DNA of 64,000 nucleotides, taken from Akanthomyces muscarius. Lineage: Eukaryota; Ascomycota; Sordariomycetes; Hypocreales; Cordycipitaceae. The notes under the pieces were generated by a model. It was not told the origin of the DNA. It searched no databases and worked only from the letters and a program-made list of their open reading frames with translations. The stretch spans positions 5,146,001-5,210,000 of the forward strand of contig NC_079241.1 in the NCBI RefSeq assembly GCF_028009165.1, in the 5' to 3' direction. Shown here piece after piece: positions 28,806 to 39,695 of this stretch. Positions within the stretch are counted from its first letter, which is position 1, and each line of letters starts with the position of its first letter. The position numbers and the translations under genes are program-made.

Positions 28806-31775
28806 CTATCTCAGCCCAAGCGAGCCCTTTTCCACAATAAATTTCACAGGCTTTCGTGTTCTTCTTTCCATTCCTCCTAGCCCTGAGCGTCGCGCAAAGC
28901 TCGATGTGCTGGTGAGCTTATTAACGCTCATCACCTTGGGTCCAAAGCTCGGCGGACTGAAGCTCGGCGCTTCGTCCTCTTCGTCTGACGACCATTCGCT
29001 CTGTGCCTGAGTCGAAGAGCCCCATTTCATAGGGCCGCCACTCCGGAGCCAGCCTTCTAGGTTTCGACATTGGCTCACGTCAAGCCAGCCCAGCCAAGTA
29101 CATTCCTTGACCAAACTCTCCACGCCCTTTCCAGTCACCCGCACGCACCCACGTACGCTCAGGCCTTCCAATTCGGGTAAATGCAACGCGATGGTCTGCA
29201 GGCTGGCGTCACTGACCGCACTGCCGCAAAACGCCAAGCGCAGCTCACGCAGTTTTGGAAGTCCGAGTGCTACCACTTCTGTCGCTGTATCCGATAAAGC
29301 GCAGCAGAATGAGAGGTCGAGGTGTGTCAGACTCTTGGCAGCATTGACCAGCGCAACGATTGCGTGATCAGATAAATATGTGCAATCTGCGAGGCAAAGC
29401 TGCGTCAACTTTTCGAATTTGTATTGCGCCCAAGACTGGAATCCCGCATCTGTTATGGATGTACATCGTGTAAGTGAAAGTGAACGTATCCGGTCCGATG
29501 CGTGTGCGGCTAGGTGAGCCATCGATCGGTCGGTGATATGTTTGCAGTAAGAAAGGTTCAACGTATTAAGCTTGGGGCACCCAATCACGGTGCCCGGCGG
29601 AGGAGGATTCTCGTTGACCGGTTCGGCGTGGTGTCGTGATCTCGACTTCTTGTTCGAATGTGGCACGACCCTCTTCTGCATTGTTGGTGAATGCTCCGGA
29701 ACCACCCAACCGACGACACGTCCGAGGAGGTTGTCGCCGACTTTGCGGCAGTTGCTCCAGTCGACTTCCTGTAGCTCCTTGGCGTTCTCGCTCATATCCA
29801 GAATTTGGCTGGCCGACACATCCCACACTGATCGCATCTTCCAGGATCGGACATTCTTGCCGCAGCTCTTCCACAGAGTCGAGAAGCCATCGTCGCTAAT
29901 ATGAAAACAATTGTTGAGATCAACGCTTCTCGCTCTGGTGCCAATGAATGGTGCCAAAACTTGCGTAAGAACCTGATCCGTAACATGCCGGTTGTATGTG
30001 GACAAGTCAACGTTTCGGCATACATCTTGATGCGTCGTAATGATTCGTCGCCAGTGGCTATTCACAATGCGAAGTTTGAGTAGCTCGACAACGTCAAAAT
30101 ATTCAAATATGCGGACGAGAATGGGGTCGGAGAGCACAGGGCCTGTTGACCCAGATACTGGGCGGGAGCTTCTTCTCGCGCGCTTTGAAGGCAGATCAGA
30201 GTCGAGTGAGGTTCGTGAAAAGGCAAATTTGAGCGTTGTACCGTCTGGCGAAGGTAGACCACCGTTCAATCTGCTGGAGTGGTCAGGAGTTGGAATAGGC
30301 GGCGCCAGAGAGTGACGCCTTCTGTTGCGCAAATTTTCCATGTTGACGCTCAAGAAGGGATCAGGATCCTTGGGCTCCATGCGATCTGAGTCATCTTTGG
30401 TAGGTGAGGCCGGCTTGGATGAGTTCGTCAGCGTGAGGTGTGGCGGCTGTGGCTTTGTAGGTGTAGATGGTGTTGGTGGGTCAGAGTATGCTGAACGAAG
30501 TTTATCGTCGGCATCGGTCATTTCAACGTCGTCTCCTTTCTGGTTTAATCTTGTTCGGGCTGTTTCTTCGACCTGGGCCCTGATATCTGCCGGGCACCGG
30601 CGCCAGAGCTCATCCAGCGTGTCGCCTGGTATCATCAAGCATTCCACGGTAGTGATCGATCGCACAGTGGCGGTTCTTTCTCGCGAGAGTCCCAGACTAG
30701 AGACCTCACCAAAGTATTGGCCTGCTTTGAGTCGAGGTCTCTTGGGAATACGCATATCTTTGTTTGACGAGTCTTTGGCGGAGTGGTGGATGACCTCGGC
30801 CTCTCCCTGAACAATGAAGAAGATTTCGCTACCAGACGTCCCTTGCTTGACGATGTCCTTGAAGGGCGGGTACATTTTAGGTCGGGCGCTGAGGCCGAGG
30901 AAATGGAGGATCTCGTTGGGGAGGTTGGAGAAGAGGGGTAGTTCGCGGAGAGTATGGCGAATGTTGACGTATCCGCTGCCAATGGCGCTACCAACGGCTG
31001 GGTCCTCAATGATGCCTGGACTCGGAGATTTGCGCTTTTTGGAGTTTACAACGGTACCATCTTTGAGAGCGCCGGTCTCGCCTCGCGACACCTCGCCGGG
31101 GGCTGCGATTCGTGTTCCGAGTTCGCCGCTGGGAGACTTTACTAGAGAGTTGCCTTCTTGTCGCTTCTTCTTCAAGAGGGTCAGACGCTCCTGTGCTTCT
31201 TCGCGAATGGCTTGCTCCATAAGCGGAAACTTGGGCATGATTGTCTGCAGGTCCTCCTTCTTCAAGATGAAGAGTAGACACTTTGTTCTGGCGACAATGG
31301 TGGCTGTTCTGGGCACGTCCATCAAGACACCAATCTCGCCAAAGAAAGCTCCAGACTTGAGCTCCGCATAAACTGCCTCGCCATCCCGAGAGGTGACAGC
31401 GACGACGCCGCGGACGAGCCAGTACATGGCCTTTGCGTCGTCTCCCTCGGTGACGACATGGTCGTTTGCAGCTTGAACCTGGGGTTTCAAGTGGTTGCCA
31501 ATTTCCACAAGAAAGTCTTCAGGTGCGGATTGAAAGAGTGGAAATGACCGTAGGCGATCCACCAAGTCGAGGGGCATATCACGAATGGTAGATGCTGTGA
31601 GGGGTGAGGGTCGTATGGGGCGGGCTGGATTTGTCTCGACATTGAAAGAGCGAATGAGGGAGACGGGGTCTCCTGAGGCGCTGGGCGGCTGATGGTGAGC
31701 CAAGGCTCTGAATGGCGACGAGGAGCCAGAGGAACGATTCCGCCGCATTGTGGATGCTGGTATATGAGGCGACAA
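28806..31775 (-). CDS. Tandem cyclic-nucleotide-binding, F-box, LRR protein
   Basis: A single exon of 989 residues with an unusual domain order. Seen: a first cNMP-binding fold at about 78-190 with phosphate-binding-cassette-like FGEIGVLMDVPRTATI (Glu147, Arg156); a basic NLS-like patch SKKRKSPSP at about 245-253; a second cNMP-binding fold at about 279-400 with FGEVSSLGLSRERTAT (Glu357, Arg367); a Ser/Pro-rich linker; an F-box near 546-590 (ILVRIFEYFDVVELLKLRIV); and leucine-rich repeats of the cysteine-containing type to about 925. Both cassettes keep the Glu and Arg used to hold the cyclic nucleotide. The F-box and LRR suggest a substrate receptor of an SCF ubiquitin ligase, possibly gated by cAMP or cGMP. 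That link is inference; no substrate is known. Confidence 0.9.
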   Translation of the reverse strand: MSPHIPASTMRRNRSSGSSSPFRALAHHQPPSASGDPVSLIRSFNVETNPARPIRPSPLTASTIRDMPLDLVDRLRSFPLFQSAPEDFLVEIGNHLKPQVQAANDHVVTEGDDAKAMYWLVRGVVAVTSRDGEAVYAELKSGAFFGEIGVLMDVPRTATIVARTKCLLFILKKEDLQTIMPKFPLMEQAIREEAQERLTLLKKKRQEGNSLVKSPSGELGTRIAAPGEVSRGETGALKDGTVVNSKKRKSPSPGIIEDPAVGSAIGSGYVNIRHTLRELPLFSNLPNEILHFLGLSARPKMYPPFKDIVKQGTSGSEIFFIVQGEAEVIHHSAKDSSNKDMRIPKRPRLKAGQYFGEVSSLGLSRERTATVRSITTVECLMIPGDTLDELWRRCPADIRAQVEETARTRLNQKGDDVEMTDADDKLRSAYSDPPTPSTPTKPQPPHLTLTNSSKPASPTKDDSDRMEPKDPDPFLSVNMENLRNRRRHSLAPPIPTPDHSSRLNGGLPSPDGTTLKFAFSRTSLDSDLPSKRARRSSRPVSGSTGPVLSDPILVRIFEYFDVVELLKLRIVNSHWRRIITTHQDVCRNVDLSTYNRHVTDQVLTQVLAPFIGTRARSVDLNNCFHISDDGFSTLWKSCGKNVRSWKMRSVWDVSASQILDMSENAKELQEVDWSNCRKVGDNLLGRVVGWVVPEHSPTMQKRVVPHSNKKSRSRHHAEPVNENPPPPGTVIGCPKLNTLNLSYCKHITDRSMAHLAAHASDRIRSLSLTRCTSITDAGFQSWAQYKFEKLTQLCLADCTYLSDHAIVALVNAAKSLTHLDLSFCCALSDTATEVVALGLPKLRELRLAFCGSAVSDASLQTIALHLPELEGLSVRGCVRVTGKGVESLVKECTWLGWLDVSQCRNLEGWLRSGGPMKWGSSTQAQSEWSSDEEDEAPSFSPPSFGPKVMSVNKLTSTSSFARRSGLGGMERRTRKPVKFIVEKGSLGLR

Positions 31776-32862
31776 AGGGCGAGCGGCCGAGTTCCTGCGC
31801 TAGAGCTTGAGGGCTCGGGAGCGCAGAGTGGCGCCTGCGGGCCGTTTGCTTTTAGACAACAAAGGGCCGACTGCAAGCGAGGCGTTGGCAGATGCTGATC
31901 GCACCGTGGGTAGCTGCAGCGTATATATCTGGGGAGCTAAGGCAATTGAGAGTCCGGCTGTGGCGAGTTGCGCATGCTCCTTCCAGCTCTTCTCTGCCAG
32001 TTATAGTGTAGATTCGAAGGTCCGCGACAAGGGCGCTCTCGTTTTCGAGATGTAGGTCTGGCTGTCGAGATGTGGACAAGAGGATGCGCGGCGATCTGGG
32101 GCGTGACACAGACGGCAACTTGCGTCGGCCAGCTGACGGTTGCGCGGACACTGGTCAGAGGTATCGTGGTGAAGACGAGGATACGATGGAGCTCATGGCA
32201 TTGCCAGGCGGCACGGCGAGGAGAGAAATTTGGATGTTGAGCTTTGGATGCTGGAGGCAGTTGGGCGCAGCAATGGTGACGTGTGTCGCGTGCGATTCAA
32301 GCCAAGGTCGTCGACTGTTGTTGGTAAGCCCGGGTTAGCTTAGGTACATGATGACAGGCAGACCGATCCTGCTAGGTAGACGGCAGCACTGACAGGTCGT
32401 GGGGCTTGCCTTGGGAAGAGGCACGGCAGAGGTCAATGACGGGCGCCAGGTGTTGGCAGTGGAATCGGTAGCCTCGCTGGAAAATCAATGCAGCAGCGCA
32501 GCGAGGAAGAGAAGATGAGCCACAGAATGGGAATGTGGGAGGAGCTCGAAAGGGTAAGAGCAGGTATCGGCGCCGGCGGTTGGAGGAGGGGTCTCTGCGT
32601 CAGCGCCAATAGTGGTCAAGGACAAGCTGGGCTGGCGGCCTAGGTAGGGTACGGTTTTAGGCTGATCGTCGCCCAGTTCGGGTTGATTTGGATTAAGCCT
32701 GGTGCGTGTGATGTGTGCAGGCAGGCACAGGTTGCAGGCCCAGGCGAACTAATAAGAGCGAGGCCGGGCTCTGCAGCGTGGGGCCGATGTGAGGAGCAGT
32801 GGCGGCGGCAGGGCGCTGGTGTTGGCGTTTGGCAGTGTGTGCTTTGTAAAGGAGAGGCAGTC

Positions 32863-32888
32863 GGCGATGGGGCGATGGGGCGATGGGG
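32863..32888. repeat. 8-bp tandem repeat (GGCGATGG)x3
   Basis: Three consecutive GGCGATGG copies in the upstream region of the cNMP/F-box gene; a simple-sequence repeat likely to vary in length. Confidence 0.8.
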
Positions 32889-33012
32889 TTTTGCAAAACG
32901 CTGCAGAGTGAGAAAGGCTTGATGCGTGTAAAGGAAGCGGTTGTCCGCATTGAGGATGTGTAGAAAGCTTAACCTGAGGAGGGGAGGGCAGGGGAGGGGA
33001 GAGCACAATGGT

Positions 33013-33040
33013 GGCAGCTGGCAGCTGGCAGCTGGCAGCT
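33013..33040. repeat. 7-bp tandem repeat (GGCAGCT)x4
   Basis: Four perfect copies of GGCAGCT. Each contains AGCTGG across the junction, so the array is also a row of CAGCTG palindromes. Likely a variable minisatellite. Confidence 0.9.
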
Positions 33041-33540
33041 TCCCAGGGAGACAGACAACACAGACAGCTGGCAGAGGGCTGAGTGGGCGGGCGGCGGCTG
33101 GTGCCTCTAGCGAGCGGGCTTTGGAGATTTCTGAGGGGACTTATTTTGGGGAACAGAGTGGGGGACTGGAATTATGCTGAACTTGTCGGCCGCAGCCTAT
33201 CCATCTTATACCCATGTGGTTGTGCTGGCATGAAATATCTGAGATGAATCTGGCAGCATTGTACATTCATCAGATGCAACATGCCTAATGAGTCGGAGGC
33301 AACCACAAAGTGGCTCTCGGCGTGGCAAACATGTCGACCCGGCTTGCTGGGAGACTCCATGCCTGTCGGTGCAGCTCACAGCCTCTCCCAGGCCTAGGTA
33401 GGTACCTTAGGTGGTCCTGCAGCAGACAGCCTACAGGCACCGTGGCACTACCTAGCACTCCTACAGTGGGTTGAAGGTAATTCCGAGCGAACTGCCACCA
33501 AATCACCATACATTAGCGCTCGGAATTACCTGGAGTCACT

Positions 33541-33565
33541 GTAGGTAGGTAGGTACCTAGGTACA
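33541..33565. repeat. TAGGTA / TACCTAGGTA palindromic cluster
   Basis: GTAGGTAGGTAGGTACCTAG followed by GTAC, containing overlapping palindromes (GGTACC, TACCTAGGTA). Similar sequences occur at 10351, 11477 and 33395 and a half copy at 43469, always in intergenic DNA. Confidence 0.8.
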
Positions 33566-35614
33566 AGGTAGGCCGGCGGGGCTTGGAAACTTCTGTTGGA
33601 GGCAAGGAGGGGCCTTTTCAGAGGAGAGGGGCGCCGCCTGGAGGGGCTCCTTTTCCAGGGGTCGCCGGGGTAAGGTAGCGCCTTCCACTCTGTTAGTCCA
33701 GTGCCTAGGTGCAGAAACGCCCTTGCAAGTTGCACCCCAAGACAGCGCCGTAGCACATGCTCAGTTGCCAGTCTCTCTCCACCTCCACCAACTTCAAACC
33801 CACATGGATTTCCCCTCTGCTGCTCGCTTGCGGACAGTATCTCGGGAAAAAATTGGACTATTACGATCGCGATGGCGTTGAGAACCTTAATCGCGAAGCG
33901 CAACTCATGACACGGCGACGGAGACTTTGAGTGTTCTACACAGCCTTGGCAGCATGCCGACGAGAGGTGCAGAAACCACGGAGGCTCAGTCACTTGCGAT
34001 TGCCACCATACAAAGACCGCAAATGTTTCCCACCAAGTCCAACAATAGCCGCAGATCTACTCAGAACTAGCATTATTGCCGACGGTAGTTATCATCCACC
34101 ATGTCAAGCTGCACAGCACCGACTCGACCAAGACATTGCTGCTTGGCAGCGAATATACCTATCAACGCTGGACCGCTCGCTTTCTCGTACTAGTTAGCGT
34201 TAGCTACTCTGCAACGAAACACAAGATCATGCAAAAGTGGTTTGTAGCAGCGTCCCGGGCCGCGTAGCACGGGGCGGCGGCCCCGGCCTCGTGCAACGAC
34301 AATCGCATCTGGCACCAGAAACCTCATGTTTGATGCGAATAAAGATACTTGGACATCAGAGAACAAAGCAAACCCCTGATCCCAGCAAGCCCAGCAAGCG
34401 CTGCTACCAGTAACTACCAGTAACTAGTTAACCCTCCCGTTCGCAAATAAAAAGCACAGGGCGCATGCTGGCCCGACGGCCTTGACGCACGACCAGCAAC
34501 CCCTGCCGAGAGAAGCCTGATGGAACGCGCCTGGAAACTCCGTCCCGCCCTGCCGGGCCTACTGGTACCAACTTGGCCCTGTACGGTGGCCCTGGCGCAT
34601 TTTCCTGAGCAGGGGTCCTTTTTCTTTCCTTTTCAGATGTCTGCCACAAGGCTACGTGAAAACTTCCTGGTGAAGAAAAAAGCCAACTACCGCAGAGCAA
34701 GATCATCGACAAGCGGCCGACTTCCCGTGTACCAGTACATGCACCACTGTAAGCATGGCTGTGCAAACCGCACAATAAACGAGACCCGAGTCGCTTTCCC
34801 TCTGCGGCTTATCATTCTGCAATCTGTGACCGAAAACTGTCCGGCACCAGTAAGCAGCAACTTCGTTCGGCATTTGAAGCGCCCGCCACGAACTGCTCTG
34901 CCTCGTCTACTTTTGTTGATTGATAGACTCGTCAGGCGGCGCCTCCGAGTGCCAAACTGAGAGCCCGAGTTTGCCACCACCCAGATATCGCACTGCCAAT
35001 CGGAAGCGACCAGACGTAGATTTTTCTGTGCGCAAGACTGACTTGTGGGCATAAAACTGTGCGCCTGGTGTGAAGGGCTTCTGGCGGCGCCCTCACATGC
35101 CCGTAAGCAGCCCTCGGCGTCCATGCAAGTCTCACCTGAGCTTTCGCGCAGGCCCGGGAGGCACACAACCATGTGCGGCTTCACCGTTTACCCGTTGGGA
35201 TAACCGGGCGGCGCAGCCGGGTGTAATGGGCCGAATCATTTCTCAGACATGCATTGGCGACTGAGTGGCACGCTTGCTTTTGTTGGTCTAGTGTCCAGCG
35301 CAGATAGATACATCCCACCTGTTTTGCAACCAGCAACACGCATTTGCACCCGTTTTGGCATTCAAAGATAAAATTCGCAGCGTAGGCTTATCAAGTCACA
35401 CCCAAAACCTCTAGTGATGAATACCATTCATTCTAACACAGATAAAGCTCGCTTTCGGAGCCAAAAACTTTTCAGGCCCTGTTCCTCAGCAGCCGTCTCA
35501 TCATGCCAGCACATCCCCAGCCCTCCGTAGTATGAAGAAAGAAATGACATGAAATTCGCCGAAATAACGCCTTTGAAATCCGTTGCAAAAGAAGAATCCC
35601 TCCATGACGGTCAT

Positions 35615-37751
35615 CTAAGTCCGCAAGAACGTCTTGTACACTTCCGAATCCGAGCAGTTCCGGAACGGATAGCCCAGCTCTTTTAAAAAGTCCAGCAGCT
35701 CCGGCAGCTCCTCGTCGGGGCACGCGATGCCGGCGAGGATCTTGGCGACGTCGCCGCCGTAGTTGCGGTACTGGAAGAGGGTGATGTTGAACTTGGGCCG
35801 GACGGCGAGCAGGAAGCGCTCGAGCGCGCCGGGCCGCTCGGGAAAGGTAAACATGAAGAGCTTCTCGTGGGCGACGCCGGCGCGGCCGCCGTTGAGGTAG
35901 CGGACGTGGCTCTTGGCGAGCTCGTCGCTCGAGAGGTCGGTGACGCTCGTGCAGGTGCCCTCGTCGCGGATGCGCGCGAGCAGCCGCCGCAGCTCGTCGG
36001 CGCGCTGCGCGACGGGCGCCGTCAGGGATATGCCGATGAGGATGTTGGCGACGCCGCCCTCGGCGTAGCGGTACGAGAACTCGGTCACGGGCCGCGGCAT
36101 GATGGTCTCGATGAGCTGCGCAAAGGCGCCCGGCTTCTCGGGGATCTTGCACGCGAGCAGCACCTCCTTGCCCTCGCCGAGCGTCGCGCGCTCGGCGACG
36201 AAGCGCAGCCGGTCGAAATTCATGTTGGCGCCCGAGGTGATGGCGATGAGGCTGCGCTTGGGGTCCTGCGACGGGAAGCGCGCGGCGTACTTTTTCAGGC
36301 CGGCAATGGGCAGCGCGCCGGCGGGCTCGAGCCCGGACCGTGTGTCGTCGTACATGTCCTTGATGGCGGCGCAGATTTCGTCGGTGCTGACTTCAATAAC
36401 GTCGTCGACGACCTCTTTCGCCAAGCGAAAAGGCTCCTCGCCGACCGACTTGACGGCGGCACCGTCGGCAAACAGACCGACCTCTTTCAAGATGACGCGC
36501 TCGCCCTTTTTGAGCGATTGGGCCATTGCATTGGCGTCGTGGGCCTCGACGCCGATAATCTTGACATGGGGCGCCATGCGCTTGACGTAGACGCCGATGC
36601 CGGCAATGAGCCCGCCGCCGCCGACGCCGCAGAAGATGGCCTCGACCTTGGCCATGTTGACCTGGGCAAAGAGCTCGTTGCCGATGGTGCCCTGGCCGGC
36701 AATGACGTAGGGGTCGTCAAAGGGCGGGATGTTGATGAGGCCGTCCTGGGCGGCGCGGCGCGCGCACTCCTCCTTGGCGGCGTCAAAGTCCGGGCCGTGC
36801 AGGACGACGTGGCCGCCGAGGCGGGCGACGTTGGTGTGCTTGATGCTCGGCGTGCCCTCGGGCATGATGATGGTGGCGGGGATTTTGAGCTTGCGCGCCG
36901 AGTAGGCGACGCCCTGCGCGTGGTTGCCGGCCGAGCAGCACACGACGCCCTTCCACGACTGCGCGGGGTCCAGGTGCGCCATCTTGTTGTAGGCGCCGCG
37001 CAGCTTGAAGCTGAAGACGGGCTGCTCATCTTCGCGCTTGAGCAGGACGTTGCACTCGAGACGGTTGGAGAGGTTGACGGCGTGGGTGAGCGGTGTGGCC
37101 TTGCAGGCTTCGTAGATGCGCGAGGTGGCGGAGAGGATCATGCGGAGGTACTGGAGACAATGTTAGAAATGCAATGGATCGACAAATTAAGTTGGTAGAA
37201 TTGTAATATGCTACAATGTAGTATTCGATTAATATACGTACGTCGGGGTAGCCGTCTGGCAGCAAAAACTCGGGGGGAACAATCTGCTTGATCTTGGTCT
37301 GCGCCGTCTCCGATGGCGGCGAGGGGCAGACGCTGTACTCGGTCAAGGCCATGGCCGAGTTGATGGGCGTCTTGGGCCGGTGCTCGAGGCCGTTGCCGTT
37401 GTGCTGCTGCTGTGCGTGGGTGCCATTGCCATTCGTCTGCTCAGAGACGCCGTCTGGCGCCGCGAAGCCATTGAGCGAGGGCATGTCAAAGGGGTCGGTG
37501 TCGATGGACAGTTTGTGGTGTGGTGGTGTTGAGAGCGGCCAGTCGCTGGTTGATAACAAAAGTTGAGAAAGCCAATCGCTGGGGCGGCGCAGCAGCTGGG
37601 GCCGGGGCCGCTCCGACTCACTGCGGGCAGGCCCAGGCACAGGCCCTGGAGCACGGATGCTGGTAATAAACTTAGCGGGCTGCTCCTTGGTCGGCGGCTG
37701 CATCTCTGCGCGGCCGGGCGGAATCGTAGCGGTTTCGCTCCAGACACCCAT
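35615..37751 (-). CDS. ILV1: Threonine dehydratase (deaminase), isoleucine pathway
   Basis: PLP enzyme converting threonine to 2-oxobutanoate and ammonia, the first step of isoleucine synthesis in mitochondria. Exons 37242-37751 and 35615-37150 (intron 91 nt) give 681 residues. Seen: the PLP lysine in [11 protein letters not shown] at about residue 219, the [10 protein letters not shown] motif, the glycine loop CGVGGGGL near 344-351, and two C-terminal ACT-like regulatory halves (about 500-680) that bind isoleucine and valine in this family. The start is uncertain. The ATG at 37751 has a strong context but makes a long N terminus; the in-frame ATG at 37484 (MPSLNG) gives 592 residues, nearer the family size. 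A Gcn4/CPC1-type TGAGTCA lies 27 bp from the upstream ATG. Confidence 0.93.
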
Positions 37752-38785
37752 GGCTCTCCACCGATGCGATACTGGGTTGAGTCACGGTTGAGTTTTCTCA
37801 ATGTTGTCTTGTCTGGTCTGTTTCTGTTTTCTTTTTTTACAATGTGGTCTCGTCTGCCGTATAAATGTCCAGCCACGCGTCTCTTTCCCTTCCACAAGGC
37901 CCTCCTTCGCGTGTTCACTAGAACAGTGGCGTCCGACTTTGGCATTTCCCTTTGTCATAACCGTTCATCCTCCAGTGCAGATATGGTTTAGCAAGTCAGA
38001 TGGGCTGCCATGGTGAGGTGCTAGACTTGCTTGGGCGGGAGCTTGTGACGTGCTAGGCGGGTTCCGGTGCCGGCGGAGGGGAACCAAGACAGAAAAAAAA
38101 AACATTTTTGGCGGGGCATTGGGTACTTGACCCTCGAGACAGGGCTTAAAGTACCAAATCAGCGCGCTGTCAGTGGGCGATGCTCCCCAAACCAACGCCA
38201 ACGTCCACTAAAAACATTCAACCGCACCACAATCGGCAATGCTGCAGGGTCCTGTCATGTCATGACCAGCATCGTGGCTCGTTATACCGCCTTTTTGCTT
38301 GTTCTTTGGTGCGACAACGAGCTGTTCCACCTAGACCGTTCGGCAAATAGCATGTGCCCAACTGCAAAATCAATGCAGACGCTTCTTTTTCGCAATGTGC
38401 ATGATGAAACTGCCGCCAGTCAGAGCGCTCCAAATCTACCTGCATGGCTCGCCCCGAATCTATCCGCACCACCAACCCCACGACATCCACCTCTGCATCA
38501 GATGCTACCCGTTGCATCTTCGAATTCGGCAAATATAAACTCGGCAACTACTGCATCTACTACATCATATAGCTCACCAAGATACGCACAGCAGATAAGC
38601 TCCTGGTCCGTCCGCATTTCCGCCCAATCGGCGTGCAAACGCAGCATGCGCAAGCACCGCGATTCGTTACCCTGCACCATGTGATGCCTTCTGCGGCATC
38701 ATAACAAAGGCAACATCACAAGCTCGTTGTCTTGGCAAGGAAGCATTTCTATCCATGGCTTCATTTTGACACGTGTTTACTGCCT
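37752..38785. other. Intergenic region, ILV1 promoter
   Basis: Holds the ILV1 upstream region and the 3' flank of the P-loop gene. A frame at 38067-38684 on the plus strand has no domain and is biased in composition; I do not call it a gene. Confidence 0.4.
37778..37784. promoter_or_regulatory. Gcn4/CPC1-type site (TGAGTCA) upstream of ILV1
   Basis: A perfect TGA-G-TCA, the cross-pathway-control element bound by Gcn4/CPC1/CpcA in fungi. Amino-acid synthesis genes such as threonine dehydratase are known targets of this system. It lies 27 bp upstream of the longer ILV1 start and about 300 bp upstream of the shorter one. Confidence 0.55.
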
Positions 38786-39695
38786 CTAACGTCTCATGCT
38801 CCAAACCGCTAATCCACCAGCCACCACCAAGCCACCAACGCAGATGCTCATATTCAGAAGAGCATTCATGACAAGATCCTTGGTCGCCTCTTCCATGTTG
38901 TCTTGAAACTCCCCGCTTCCTTTATTCCCGGACGGAAACGGGACACTCGGTACTGGTTTGCCCAGAAACTCGCACAACGGTTCCCTATCGCAAAGTCAGC
39001 CAGCCAGTCCACGGAACATCATTGCTTGTAGAAACTACGCACCAGCCGTCTTCCACGCTCCAGTCCAGAAAGTCCCGGTCCTGCCTTTGCAAACTCTCCT
39101 CCAGGCTCGCATAGTGCCGCTCCGCCACCCTCCTCCCGTTCCTCGCAAAGTCGCCGCCGTAGTACCCGCGCATGACGAGGTCAAAGTTCCACCACAGCCA
39201 GCATATCCCCGCGTCGAACCAGCTCAGCGTCCACATCGGCCAGCCAAACACCTGCAGGCACGTCCGCTCCATGCTCGCGGACCACGCGTCCGCGTCGCGC
39301 CGCCGGTTCAGCACCACCCGCGCGTCTGGGTAGTACCGCATCAGCTCCTCGCCAAAGACGTTGGCCGGCCCGTCCGTCACGGCCGTGGCGCGGCCCAGCA
39401 CCGAGTCGAAGTCGGGCAGCGGCTGCACGTCGTCCGAGCTACTGCCGCCGCCCAGCTTGCGCCGCATCAGCGGCACCCAAAACGCGCAGTCTGAGCGCTG
39501 CCGGGCGGTGATGACGAACCCGTGGTAGACGTCGCGGTAGCCCAGGATTGTCAGGGCGTTGCGCAGCGAGTCGGTGCCGCTGCGCGAGAGGCCCAGGCAG
39601 AGGACCTGCATGGGGTACGCGGGATCGCGACGCCGCGAGGGTGCCTTCATTGGGTACAGAACCCGCTCCATGAGCGAGGGCGTGGTGTTTGCCAT
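38786..39695 (-). CDS. P-loop sulfotransferase-like family protein with C-terminal membrane anchor
   Basis: Member of the fungal P-loop NTPase/sulfotransferase-like family, often misnamed NAD-dependent epimerase in databases. Exons 39043-39695 and 38786-38984 give 283 residues; the 58-nt intron runs 38985-39042. Seen: the P-loop-like LGLSRSGTDSLRNAL at about residues 35-49, a VYHGF segment, FGEELMRYYPDARVVLNRRRDADAW (3'-phosphate-binding-like region), the GWEPLCEFLGKPVP hallmark across the splice junction, and a single hydrophobic helix (NMSICVGGLVVAGGLAVW) at the extreme C terminus followed by RR. This points to a tail-anchored protein. Its substrate is unknown. Confidence 0.85.

Larger units (their letters stand above)
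31776..35614. other. Long intergenic region (about 3.8 kb) rich in short repeats
   Basis: No gene supported: the open frames at 33526-33993, 34520-34960 and 34687-35184 overlap on both strands and show no domain. It holds short tandem repeats (32863-32888 and 33013-33040), TACCTAGGTA-type palindromes (33395-33410 and 33541-33565), an adjacent pair of ACCAGTAACT units near 34407-34427, and presumably the promoter of the cNMP/F-box gene. An unnoticed multi-exon or noncoding gene cannot be excluded. Confidence 0.45.

Noticed and set aside
33526..35184. Several 115-165-codon frames in the long intergenic region
   Set aside because: They overlap one another on both strands, have no domain or signal peptide, and no plausible exon partner was found.
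35867..37198. 443-codon plus-strand open frame opposite ILV1
   Set aside because: It is the exact antisense of a strongly conserved enzyme, is rich in Ala, Asp, Gly and Val as expected for an antisense shadow of GC-rich codons, and has no domain.
38067..38684. 205-codon plus-strand frame between ILV1 and the P-loop gene
   Set aside because: Biased Ser/Thr/Pro/Arg composition, no domain, and it sits in the ILV1 promoter; no splice signals suggest a real gene.
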